In this document: piece after piece, positions 8,930 through 17,249 of the stretch
Layout of the letters: each line of letters opens with the position of its first letter
How positions within the stretch are numbered: position 1 is the first letter of the stretch
Notes under the pieces: model-generated
The model's database searches: none
What the model was told of the DNA's origin: nothing
The model's input: the letters and a program-made list of their open reading frames with translations, nothing else
Made by a program: the position numbers and the translations under genes
Source: Marinilactibacillus sp036039175
GTDB lineage: Bacteria; Bacillota; Bacilli; Lactobacillales; Carnobacteriaceae_A
Assembly (NCBI RefSeq): GCF_036039175.1
Contig: NZ_JAYXKP010000004.1
Span: forward strand, 179,276-243,275
Reading direction: 5' to 3'
DNA length: 64,000 bases

Positions 8930-9052
8930 ATGACACATAGGGACGGATGCTCACCGACCATCAATATTTTGCTTGTCATTTTAGTCATTATTGGATACTT
9001 TGCTCAACTAGGATACAATTACTATCAAATGAAACATAAAGAAAATATCTGA
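8930..9052 (+). CDS. Possible 40-residue single-pass membrane peptide
   Basis: An ATG-started frame of 40 residues with one hydrophobic segment (INILLVILVIIGYFAQLGY) and a basic tail. No convincing ribosome site precedes it, and the frame is open further upstream without a better start. It could be a small membrane protein, a remnant of a lost transporter gene, or chance. The rest of the 8908-9282 gap holds a terminator and no other gene. Confidence 0.25.
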   Translation: MTHRDGCSPTINILLVILVIIGYFAQLGYNYYQMKHKENI

Positions 9053-9058
9053 CTACTT

Positions 9059-9121
9059 AAAAGACCGAAAAGGAACTTTCAGTAACCTAAATAGGTTATG
9101 ATTTCTTAGGTCTTTTTTTTC
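9059..9121 (+). terminator. Terminator after the gluconate genes
   Basis: Outer stem AAAGACC / GGTCTTT closes over an inner hairpin TAACCTA / TAGGTTA (9083-9098) and is followed by a run of eight T. It ends the gnd-gntK transcript. Confidence 0.75.
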
Positions 9122-9282
9122 TACTTAACTACTTAAAATAAAACTAGTTTGACGCAAGAGTTAGAAAGAACGATTATTACAAGACATGGCGACCTTCATT
9201 TGAATATGCTAAAATCAATTGGATAAAACGATGGCAAAAATCGGTATTCGCTATTGCGAGGTGATCAGCCATCAGAAAAGGG

Positions 9283-10251
9283 ATGATGTTATTGCCAACA
9301 TTAAGTGATGTGGCAAAAAAAGCCAATGTTTCTAAAATGACAGTTTCTCGAGTCATCAATCACCCTGAAAGGGTAACAGAAGAATTAAAAATTATGGTTC
9401 ATGCTGCAATGAAAGAATTGAACTATAAGCCAAATGTCATGGCAAAAGCATTAGCCAATAACCGTACACAAATCATAAAGCTATTAATACTGGAAGAAAT
9501 GGACTATGTAGAACCTTATTATATGCAACTGCTTGTAGGGATTGCGAATGAATTGGAAAAGCACTCTTATGGGCTTCAATTAGTAACAAAGCGCAATACA
9601 CAAATCGGGGATTCAGATGGATACATTGTATGTGGGATGAGAGAAACGGACTACAAATGGCTAAACACACTCGATAAACCAATGGTGTTGTTTGGCGAAA
9701 ATACCCATGGATATGATTTTGTCGATAGCGATAATCAAAAGAGTATTGAAAAAGCGGTAGAATATGGTGTACTTTTAAATTATGAGACCATTGTATTCAT
9801 TGGTATGGATGTCAACGAACCTTTTGCGTTATCTAGAGAAAAGGGCTACAGAAACGCTATGGAAATGTATGGTTTAAAACAGCAAGTTGTTAAACTAGAG
9901 AATCGATCACGATTTTCAGCGACATTTATTAGAGAAAATTGGCAGGAATTTAATTCGAATACGTTATTCATTTGTGCCACGGATCGATTAGCTTTAGGGA
10001 TCAGTAGAGAATTGCAAGAACAGGGTGGTAATATTCCAGAAGAATATGGGATTATCGGACATGACGGTGTGTTTTTGGATCAAATTGCTTACCCATTTTT
10101 GACGACCTTGAAACAGTCACTCGATGAAATGGGTGCGGCTGCAGTACAATTAGTATTAAACAAAATCAACGCTGGTGGTCTTCCTCAAGAAAATGCGATT
10201 TTTGAGACTGAATTAAAATTAGGAGGCACCACGCGGGAACCGTCCGTTTAA
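9283..10251 (+). CDS. malR: LacI-family transcriptional regulator, probable maltose regulator
   Basis: A 322-residue LacI/GalR regulator. The N-terminal helix-turn-helix and hinge are intact: PTLSDVAKKANVSKMTVSRVINHPERV and YKPNVMAKALAN. A periplasmic-binding-like sensor domain follows, shorter than average in its first half, and the end is typical (GIIGHDGVFLDQIAYPFLTTLKQSLDEMGAAAVQLVL). The start is uncertain between ATG 9283 and a TTG at 9292; the TTG has AAAAGGG 9 bases upstream. It lies directly before the first maltodextrin gene and is closed by a terminator, so it is monocistronic. The shared operator-like block at both mal promoters is its probable target. The effector is presumably maltose or a maltodextrin. 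Confidence 0.85.
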   Translation: MMLLPTLSDVAKKANVSKMTVSRVINHPERVTEELKIMVHAAMKELNYKPNVMAKALANNRTQIIKLLILEEMDYVEPYYMQLLVGIANELEKHSYGLQLVTKRNTQIGDSDGYIVCGMRETDYKWLNTLDKPMVLFGENTHGYDFVDSDNQKSIEKAVEYGVLLNYETIVFIGMDVNEPFALSREKGYRNAMEMYGLKQQVVKLENRSRFSATFIRENWQEFNSNTLFICATDRLALGISRELQEQGGNIPEEYGIIGHDGVFLDQIAYPFLTTLKQSLDEMGAAAVQLVLNKINAGGLPQENAIFETELKLGGTTREPSV

Positions 10252-10277
10252 GTGATTCAAAATATGATGGATTCAAG

Positions 10278-10306
10278 ACCAGAGCATGTGAGCTTTGGTT
10301 TTTTTC
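10278..10306 (+). terminator. Terminator after malR
   Basis: Stem ACCAGAGC / GCTTTGGT with a 6-base loop, followed by seven T. It lies immediately upstream of the first mal promoter. Confidence 0.85.
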
Positions 10307-10360
10307 TGTTATCGGTAACATCGAAGATTACCTTGTTTCTTTTAAGACAGATGCTAGAAT
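10305..10360 (+). promoter_or_regulatory. mal promoter 1 with operator
   Basis: The operator-like block TATCGGTAACATCGA (10310-10324) is followed after 8 bases by -35 TTGTTT (10333-10338), a 16-base spacer and -10 TAGAAT (10355-10360). Spacing and operator match the promoter before malE exactly. A second short palindrome ATGAA(ACCGC)TTCAT lies at 10366-10380, downstream of the -10. Confidence 0.65.
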
Positions 10361-10396
10361 GATAATGAAACCGCTTCATAAGGAGGGCTTTAATTG

Positions 10397-12091
10397 ATGA
10401 ACAATCAAATAAATAGCGAAGAAGTCATTTATCAGGTGTATCCAAAAAGTTTTCTGGATACAAATCAGGATGGTATTGGGGACTTGAAAGGTGTCATCCA
10501 AAAGCTTGATTACATTCAAGAGTTAGGAGTAACAACGATATGGTTGAATCCGATTTTTAGTTCTCCACATGTGGACAATGGTTATGATGTCTCTGACTAT
10601 TACACCATTGATCCACAATACGGCAATATGGAATTAGTAGAGATACTAATTGAGGAGGCCCATAAAAGAGGACTTAAAATCTTGTTTGATCTTGTACTGA
10701 ATCACACATCTTCCAAACATAAATGGTTTCAGGAAGCATTGAAAGGACCGGACAATCCTTACCGAAACTACTACATATGGAAGGAAGAAGAGGAAAAGGG
10801 AAAATTACCAAATAACTGGAAATCTTTTTTCGGAGGATCTGTCTGGGAGAAAGAATCCGAAACAGGGGATTACTATTTTCATCTATTTGACAAAGAAATG
10901 CCAGATTTGAACTGGCAAAACGAATCAGTTCGTAAGGAAATGATCAAAATAGCGAAATTCTGGCTGGGAAAAGGGATTGATGGATACAGACTTGATGCAT
11001 TTATCCACATGGAAAAAGAGCCTGGGTATCCGGATGCTCGTTACGCAGATCCTGATCAACTGATTAGTGCAGAAGACTTTTTTGCTAATTTACCTCAAGT
11101 GGATGATTATCTGAGAGAATTTTCTGCAAGTATAAGAGAAGTTTACCCAGACGCTTATTTGTTAGGGGAGGCAGCATCCGCTGATCCGGAAAGAGCGGTC
11201 AAGTACACCTTTCCTAAAGGAGAAGCATGTGATTCGATTGTTTCTTTCAAATATTTTCCAATGGATACGACAAAAAAAGACGACCGATTTCCATTAGAGA
11301 ATCAGGAAGGGAAGTTAAATGTTATAGCCTTTAAGCAAGTTATGGATGAATGGCAGAGAAAAGTTGGAGAAGTCAGTGAGATGACCCTTTACTTAAACAA
11401 TCACGATATGCAAAGAGTCGTATCCAGATTAGGGGATCCAGCTGAATTTAGGGAAGAAAGTGCTAAAACGCTTGCTACAACGATGTACTTGCAAAGAGGT
11501 GTACCTGTTCTTTTAAACGGTGAAGAAATCGGAATGAAGAATTTGGAATTAAAGCGTTGGGAAAATACACGAATTGAACGAATTCATGAAGTTTACGCAA
11601 CGCTTTTGGATAGAGGAGTCACTAAAGAAGAAGCACAAACCTATTTGGGCTCTATCAGTATCAATGCGAGTAGAGGAGCTATGCAGTGGTCAGATCAAAA
11701 TTATGCGGGCTTTTCTACTATAGAGCCCTGGAGTGGAGTTAATCAAGAAGCAGCGTACAATGTGGCTGCTCAAGAAACGGACACAGCGAGCATTTTAACC
11801 TTTTATAAACAGCTCATTCAACTGAAAAAAACAGCTTTATTCACGCATGGATCGTACGAGATGCTCATTTCTAAAAGTCCAATTATGGCTTATCGTCGAC
11901 AATTTGAAAAAGAACAAGCAATTGTAGTCTCGAATTTAAGTGGCGAGCCACAAGAGAGTTTGCTAGACCTAACCAATTTTAAAGATCAAGACAGTACGTT
12001 GAGTGTTGGAAACTACACATACAATAATGGAAAAATCGTCTTATCACCTTATGCTTCACTTGTTATTAAATCAGACTATAAAGGGAGTTAA
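10397..12091 (+). CDS. Alpha-glucosidase (GH13, subfamily 31-like)
   Basis: Cytoplasmic exo-acting enzyme releasing glucose from maltodextrins or isomalto-oligosaccharides. It is a 564-residue (beta/alpha)8 barrel with all GH13 regions: DLVLNHTS (about 98-105), GYRLDAF with nucleophile D200, LLGEAAS with acid/base E258, and LNNHDMQR with D337. The residue after the nucleophile is alanine, unlike the valine in the oligo-1,6-glucosidase at 23.3 kb. In this family that position affects alpha-1,4 versus alpha-1,6 preference, so the two enzymes probably divide the bonds. ATG 10397 has AAGGAGG upstream; a TTG directly before it is possible. The promoter carries the shared mal operator. Four bases separate it from the next gene. 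Confidence 0.88.
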   Translation: MNNQINSEEVIYQVYPKSFLDTNQDGIGDLKGVIQKLDYIQELGVTTIWLNPIFSSPHVDNGYDVSDYYTIDPQYGNMELVEILIEEAHKRGLKILFDLVLNHTSSKHKWFQEALKGPDNPYRNYYIWKEEEEKGKLPNNWKSFFGGSVWEKESETGDYYFHLFDKEMPDLNWQNESVRKEMIKIAKFWLGKGIDGYRLDAFIHMEKEPGYPDARYADPDQLISAEDFFANLPQVDDYLREFSASIREVYPDAYLLGEAASADPERAVKYTFPKGEACDSIVSFKYFPMDTTKKDDRFPLENQEGKLNVIAFKQVMDEWQRKVGEVSEMTLYLNNHDMQRVVSRLGDPAEFREESAKTLATTMYLQRGVPVLLNGEEIGMKNLELKRWENTRIERIHEVYATLLDRGVTKEEAQTYLGSISINASRGAMQWSDQNYAGFSTIEPWSGVNQEAAYNVAAQETDTASILTFYKQLIQLKKTALFTHGSYEMLISKSPIMAYRRQFEKEQAIVVSNLSGEPQESLLDLTNFKDQDSTLSVGNYTYNNGKIVLSPYASLVIKSDYKGS

Positions 12092-12095
12092 TTAA

Positions 12096-13985
12096 ATGAA
12101 TACAGCAGCACTATACCACCGAACTGAAAGCGAATATGCTTATTTATATGAAAAAAATCATTTCCACATCCGTTTAAGAACACAAGCTGGAGATGTTGCT
12201 CATGTAGAACTATTGAGTGGAGATCCTTACACAATTGATGCGGATAAATGGTACGAAAACGGTAAGGAAATGAAAAAAATAGCCAGCACTAACTTACATG
12301 ACTATTGGCTGATTGATACCCACGAACAAACTAACCGAATGTCCTATGGATTTCATGTAACCGGCCAAGACGGCATTGAAGTATTTTACTCTGATCAAGG
12401 CGTTTATCCATACGAAGAAGCTTTTTTACAAGAAGCGAGCTTTTACTTTAGAATTCCTTATATTCATGAAATTGATGCATTTAAAGCTCCAGAATGGGTA
12501 AAGGAAACAGTTTGGTACCAGATTTTTCCAGATCGTTTTGAAAACGGAGATGCATCGATTAATCCCGAGGGCACATTGCCATGGGGGGATAAAGAAAATC
12601 CGTCTAGAGATGACTTTTATGGTGGAGATTTAAGAGGAATTATTAATCAATTAGATTACCTGGAAGACCTTGGTATTAATGGGATTTATTTATGCCCCAT
12701 TTTCAAAGCGTCTTCCAATCATAAATACGACACAATAGACTATTACGAAATTGATCCTGCCTTTGGAGATAAAGAAACATTCAGAGAATTAATCAGTAAA
12801 GCCCACGACAAAGGAATCAAGATTATGCTAGACGCAGTGTTTAACCATATGGGATGGCATTCTCCGCAGTGGCAAGATGTACTGAAATACCAAGAGAATT
12901 CAAAATACACAGACTGGTTCTATATTCATAATTATCCAGTACAGAACCTTGGAGAATTGACAACAGATGAAATGGAAAATGTTGGACGAGTCAATTACGA
13001 AACTTTTGCCTTCACAGGACATATGCCTAAGTTGAATACAGCGAATCAAGAAGTTCAAGATTATTTATTGGATATCGCAAGATACTGGATAGAAGAATTT
13101 GATATTGATGCTTGGAGACTGGACGTAGCCAATGAAGTAGATCATTTCTTCTGGAAAAAGTTCTTCAAAGAAACGACAGCGATCAAAGAAGACATTTATA
13201 TTTTAGGTGAAATCTGGCATTCATCGCAAAACTGGTTAAATGGAGACGAATTTCATGCAGTCATGAATTATGCTTTCAATGACAATATTGAAAATTACTT
13301 TTTAAAGAAAATCATCTCACCTTCACGTATGGTATCCGGATTGAACGCACAGATGATGTTATACAGACAACAAACCTCTGAAGTGATGTTCAATTTACTG
13401 GATTCACACGATACTCCTAGATTGCTGACAAAGGCAAAAGGAGATAAAGAACTAGTCAAATCTGCCTTATCCTTTATGTTTGCGCAGTCAGGGACACCTT
13501 GTATTTATTATGGAACAGAAATTGGGCTTTATGGGGACATGGATCCTGACTGTAGAAAATGTATGGTTTGGAATGACTCACTTCAAGATCAAGATATGCT
13601 GGAATTTACCAAAAAACTAATCTCGTTCCGGAAAAATTATCAGAATATCTTAACTTATGGCGCAACAGACTGGCACGATGTTAGAGACGATGAGCAACTC
13701 ATAGGATTCAAACGCACATTAGGTAATGAATCATTAATTTTCTACTTCAATCAGGACAAAGACGATGCTTTTCTAGACTCTGTTCCAGTAGAGGCAGCAT
13801 TATCTTTAGAAACAGGTACAGTTCATTATGATAACCAAACGGTCATTCATGAAAATGGATTTGTCGTTTATTACCATTTAGATACAGAAGCTGAAAAACG
13901 TGAGCGTATAGAACAAAAACGTCAACGTACCAAAAAAAGAATGAAACAATTGAAAGTTTCACCTTCACATTTGGTCAGAAACTGA
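12096..13985 (+). CDS. GH13_20 neopullulanase/cyclomaltodextrinase/maltogenic amylase, copy 1
   Basis: Intracellular enzyme that opens cyclodextrins and cuts maltodextrins or pullulan to maltose and panose. The 629 residues start with a CBM34-like N-terminal beta domain (about 1-125), which makes dimers in this subfamily. A GH13 barrel follows with DAVFNHMG, WRLDVANEVD (nucleophile D343), ILGEIWHS (E372) and LLDSHDTPR (D439). A lysine/arginine-rich C-terminal extension (EKRERIEQKRQRTKKRMKQ) follows the last beta domain; this is unusual and absent from copy 2. No signal peptide is present, fitting action on imported dextrins. It lies between two other GH13 genes in one operon. Confidence 0.9.
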   Translation: MNTAALYHRTESEYAYLYEKNHFHIRLRTQAGDVAHVELLSGDPYTIDADKWYENGKEMKKIASTNLHDYWLIDTHEQTNRMSYGFHVTGQDGIEVFYSDQGVYPYEEAFLQEASFYFRIPYIHEIDAFKAPEWVKETVWYQIFPDRFENGDASINPEGTLPWGDKENPSRDDFYGGDLRGIINQLDYLEDLGINGIYLCPIFKASSNHKYDTIDYYEIDPAFGDKETFRELISKAHDKGIKIMLDAVFNHMGWHSPQWQDVLKYQENSKYTDWFYIHNYPVQNLGELTTDEMENVGRVNYETFAFTGHMPKLNTANQEVQDYLLDIARYWIEEFDIDAWRLDVANEVDHFFWKKFFKETTAIKEDIYILGEIWHSSQNWLNGDEFHAVMNYAFNDNIENYFLKKIISPSRMVSGLNAQMMLYRQQTSEVMFNLLDSHDTPRLLTKAKGDKELVKSALSFMFAQSGTPCIYYGTEIGLYGDMDPDCRKCMVWNDSLQDQDMLEFTKKLISFRKNYQNILTYGATDWHDVRDDEQLIGFKRTLGNESLIFYFNQDKDDAFLDSVPVEAALSLETGTVHYDNQTVIHENGFVVYYHLDTEAEKRERIEQKRQRTKKRMKQLKVSPSHLVRN

Positions 13986-14010
13986 TCACTAGGGTAAAGG
14001 GGGAGAAACG

Positions 14011-15771
14011 TTGAATAAACAAGCAGTCTATCATAAAGCGAATAGTGCATTTGCTTATATGAAAGATGTCCAAACGATATGTCTAACCATTCGAACTGCG
14101 CGAGATATTGAACGTGTTTATTTGCTGACGGATCATCCAGATGGATGGGTAAAAGGATCAGAAGGTTACTATTGGAAAAAAGAACAAACGAACATGCAGT
14201 TAATTTATCAAACAACTCTCTATGATTATTGGCAAATTGAACATCGTCCGTTTAATCATCAAATGCGTTATGGCTTTATACTAGAAACTCCTGAAGAAAC
14301 AGCTTTGTATCTTGAACGCGGCTGGTTTTCTCCAGATGATGTATTTATAGAAAATGATATCAATAGTTACTTTGCGTTTCCTTATTTACATGAATCTGAA
14401 GTATTCAAAGCACCAAAGTGGGTTAGAGAAACAGTCTGGTACCAAATTATGCCAGACCGTTTCTATGATCCGGAAAACGACTTTTGGGGAAGGAAAGATC
14501 AGGTAGGTCAGTACGATTTCCATAGTGGAACATTAGAAGGTATACGAAAGAAATTACCGTATTTAAAGGATCTTGGAATTACAGGAATTTACTTAACGCC
14601 GATTTTTCAAAGTCCGACTACACATAGATACGATACAGAAAATTATTTTGAAATCGATCCAAGGCTTGGAAGCAAGGAGATGTTCAAATCAGTCGTTGAC
14701 GATGCGCATGCATCAGGAATAAAGATTTTACTGGATGGTGTATTCAATCATATCGGAGATCAGTCCATCCAGTTTCAAGATGTATTAAATAATGGTGAAA
14801 AATCAGCTTATAAGGACTGGTTTTACATTGAAAAATTTCCACTAAAAAGCGCTGAGGGAATTCGTTTAGACAAGCATTACCGTCACTTTACACCGAACAT
14901 GCCCAAGTTGAATACACTGAATAAAGATGTACAGAAATATTTAATAGATGTTGCGATGTATTGGATGAAAAACTTTAGGGTAGATGGTTGGCGACTTGAC
15001 GTAGTCAATGAAATTGACCATGCCTTTTTAAGATTGTTGAGATCACGCTTAAAAAGTGCTTACCCAGATTGTTATATTGTTGGGGAAATTTGGCATAACG
15101 CAGATTCTTGGCTTTTAGGCGACCAATTAGATGGTGTGATGAATTATCCGCTAGGTAAACCGATTCTTGAGTGGGCTGCGGCGGGAAGGATTTCTACAAC
15201 TGATTTTCAAGAACAGTTTGTACAGGCGCTGTTGCAATATTCAGAAAACGTTCAACAAGGGATGCTGACGTTGTTGGACAGTCACGATGCACCGAGATTA
15301 TATGAGTATGCTGGTTTCGATCGAAGAAAAACAGAACTGTGTCTCACTATGCTATTTCTGCTCCCAGGATCTATTTGTCTGTACTATGGAACGGAAATGG
15401 GTATGAGTGGGTATGAAGATCCAGAAAACAGAAAACCGATGCAGTGGACTAAGAGTCAAGCGGTGGATTTCAAAGAACATATCCAGCTTTTATCTAGGTT
15501 GAGACGATCAGATCAAGAACTATTTGCTAGAAACCGATTTACCTTTCTTGAAGTCCAAAACGATGTATTGGTTTTAAAAAAAGAAACTGAAACGTATGCG
15601 CTCTATCTTTTAATCAACAAATCTAGCGAGCAAAAGTGGATTGAATTGAGCGAACTGAAAGACAAAAAAGTAGAAAATCTGCTATCTCAACATTCCGTTA
15701 TTGTAGACAGCCTTGTACCGTTAAAACCAGAGTCGCATATTCTTTACAAGTTTGAAAAGATCAGCTCTTAA
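14011..15771 (+). CDS. GH13_20 neopullulanase/cyclomaltodextrinase/maltogenic amylase, copy 2
   Basis: Second GH13_20 enzyme of 586 residues, the normal family length. It has an N-terminal CBM34-like domain and a barrel with DGVFNHIG, WRLDVVNEID (nucleophile D330), IVGEIWHNA (E359) and LLDSHDAPR (D426). It starts with TTG, well supported by a GGGGGAG site. It clearly shares ancestry with the preceding gene (both begin with a similar AxYH-x-A/T-x-S start and KAP.WV.ETVWYQI before the barrel) but has diverged widely, so the pair is an old duplication and the specificities probably differ. No signal peptide is present. The malE promoter follows. Confidence 0.9.
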   Translation: MNKQAVYHKANSAFAYMKDVQTICLTIRTARDIERVYLLTDHPDGWVKGSEGYYWKKEQTNMQLIYQTTLYDYWQIEHRPFNHQMRYGFILETPEETALYLERGWFSPDDVFIENDINSYFAFPYLHESEVFKAPKWVRETVWYQIMPDRFYDPENDFWGRKDQVGQYDFHSGTLEGIRKKLPYLKDLGITGIYLTPIFQSPTTHRYDTENYFEIDPRLGSKEMFKSVVDDAHASGIKILLDGVFNHIGDQSIQFQDVLNNGEKSAYKDWFYIEKFPLKSAEGIRLDKHYRHFTPNMPKLNTLNKDVQKYLIDVAMYWMKNFRVDGWRLDVVNEIDHAFLRLLRSRLKSAYPDCYIVGEIWHNADSWLLGDQLDGVMNYPLGKPILEWAAAGRISTTDFQEQFVQALLQYSENVQQGMLTLLDSHDAPRLYEYAGFDRRKTELCLTMLFLLPGSICLYYGTEMGMSGYEDPENRKPMQWTKSQAVDFKEHIQLLSRLRRSDQELFARNRFTFLEVQNDVLVLKKETETYALYLLINKSSEQKWIELSELKDKKVENLLSQHSVIVDSLVPLKPESHILYKFEKISS

Positions 15772-15784
15772 ACGATCATAAAAA

Positions 15785-15840
15785 TCTGATACCGGTAACA
15801 ACGAGAAAACGGTTGCAATGGTTCTATAATGAAATATAAT
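15785..15840 (+). promoter_or_regulatory. mal promoter 2 (malE) with operator and cre
   Basis: Operator-like block TACCGGTAACAACGA (15790-15804), 8 bases, -35 TTGCAA (15813-15818), 16-base spacer, -10 TATAAT (15835-15840). A cre-like site on the minus strand, TGCAACCGTTTTCT (15804-15817), overlaps the -35 box. The arrangement implies local control plus CcpA repression. A second TATAAT at 15825-15830 has no good -35. Confidence 0.7.
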
Positions 15841-15884
15841 TGAAAATGTAGACAGGTATAGAAAGTAAGAGGAGGAAAAATTAG

Positions 15885-17168
15885 ATGATAAAATTTTATA
15901 AAATAGCAATGGCAGGTTCAGCAGCACTATTACTTGCAGCATGTGGAAATGGATCAGACAGTGGTTCAGGTTCACAAGGCGAAACAGAAGGTGAAGGTGC
16001 AGCAACTGGCGAAATCGGGGGTTCAATCGAAGTTGGGGTTGGAGAAGATTACGTAGAATTCGTTGAAGCAATTGCTCCAGCATTTGAAGAAGAGTATGGT
16101 GTTGAAGTGACCGTATCTGAACGAGATATGTTCGATACACTAGAAGCTGTACCTCTAGATGGTCCAGCTGGATTATCTCCAGATGTTCTTCTATCTCCTT
16201 ATGACCGAATCGGTGGAATGGGCCAACAAGGTCACTTATCTGAAATGACACTTGTCGATGACGGTCGATATGATGAGACGGATCAACAACAAGTAACAGT
16301 TGATGATACTGTATACGGTACACCGTTCGTTATTGAATCACTCGTCCTTTTTTACAATAAGGATTTGATGGATACAGCACCAGCGACATTCGACGAATTG
16401 GAAGCTCTTACAGAAGACGAACAATATGCCTTTTCAGGACAAGCTGATACAAGTACAGCGTTCCTTGCGAACTGGGTAGACTTTTATAATTCTTACGGAT
16501 TGATTTCTGGGTTTGGTGGATATGTATTTGGAGAAGATGGCGAAGATACTGCCGATATCGGGTTAAATTCACCGGAAGCAATCGAAGGAATTGAATATGC
16601 ACAGCAATGGTTCAACGATGTATGGCCAGAAGGTATGCTTGATGTAACAAGTGCCGGCGATTTCATCGATGATCAATTTATCCAAGGCAATGCAGCAGCC
16701 GTTATTAACGGACCATGGGGCGCGGCGAACTATAGAGATAGTGGCGTAAACCTTGGCGTAGCAGCCATTCCAACATTACCTAGTGGAAATGAATATGCAC
16801 CATTTGCAGGTGGTAAAGGATGGGTCGTTCCTTCTTACACTGAAAATTATGAAACTGCAGCAGCGTTCGTAGACTTCGTGACAAATGAAGAAAATATGAT
16901 GATGCTTTATGAAGAGTACACAAACGAAATTCCTGCTAACCAGAATGCGCGTAATGCAATCAACGAAGCTGGAGAAGATGAATTAGCAGTAGCGGTAATC
17001 GAGCAATATAATAATGCAGTACCAATGCCAAATATCCCAGAAATGGCTGAAGTTTGGACAGGTGCTGAATCAATGATGTTTGATGCAGGCTCAGGAAACA
17101 AAACAGCTGAAGAGTCAGCAAACGATGCAGTACAAATTATCCAAGACAACATTGAACAGAAATATTAA
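15885..17168 (+). CDS. malE: Maltodextrin-binding lipoprotein of an ABC importer
   Basis: Extracellular solute-binding protein of family 1 that captures maltodextrins and delivers them to MalFG. The lipoprotein signal ends in the lipobox LAAC (cysteine about 20), followed by an acidic Gly/Ser-rich linker (about 21-42), then the two-lobed binding fold to residue 427. The usual hinge stretches are visible: PLDGPAGLSPDVLLSPYDRIGGM, YGTPFVIESLVLFYNKDLMD and AAVINGPWGAANYRDSG. The ATG follows AGGAGG. It heads the second mal operon, with its own promoter and a hairpin just after it that probably keeps malE messenger in excess of the permease part. The protein is strongly acidic, which may reflect an alkaline or saline habitat. 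Confidence 0.93.
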   Translation: MIKFYKIAMAGSAALLLAACGNGSDSGSGSQGETEGEGAATGEIGGSIEVGVGEDYVEFVEAIAPAFEEEYGVEVTVSERDMFDTLEAVPLDGPAGLSPDVLLSPYDRIGGMGQQGHLSEMTLVDDGRYDETDQQQVTVDDTVYGTPFVIESLVLFYNKDLMDTAPATFDELEALTEDEQYAFSGQADTSTAFLANWVDFYNSYGLISGFGGYVFGEDGEDTADIGLNSPEAIEGIEYAQQWFNDVWPEGMLDVTSAGDFIDDQFIQGNAAAVINGPWGAANYRDSGVNLGVAAIPTLPSGNEYAPFAGGKGWVVPSYTENYETAAAFVDFVTNEENMMMLYEEYTNEIPANQNARNAINEAGEDELAVAVIEQYNNAVPMPNIPEMAEVWTGAESMMFDAGSGNKTAEESANDAVQIIQDNIEQKY

Positions 17169-17192
17169 TCTTTAATAGAAGACTAGATGATT

Positions 17193-17227
17193 CGGCAGAG
17201 ATAGTAGGATGATCTCTGCCGTTTTTA
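17193..17227 (+). terminator. Attenuating hairpin between malE and malF
   Basis: Perfect 10-bp stem CGGCAGAGAT / ATCTCTGCCG with a 9-base loop, then TTTTT. Because the downstream genes lack a clear promoter, it probably acts as a partial terminator or messenger stabiliser that raises malE relative to the permease genes. Confidence 0.8.
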
Positions 17228-17249
17228 TCATTGAAAGGGCGTGTAACAG

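Noticed and set aside
8924..9052. Longer start options for the 40-residue peptide after gntK
   Set aside because: Alternative upstream starts have no ribosome site either; only the ATG 8930 version is listed, at low confidence.
15721..16323. 200-codon open frame on the minus strand across the start of malE
   Set aside because: Its product is a Leu/His/Gln-rich string with no fold features, and it lies antisense to a certain lipoprotein gene and its promoter; it is a coding shadow.
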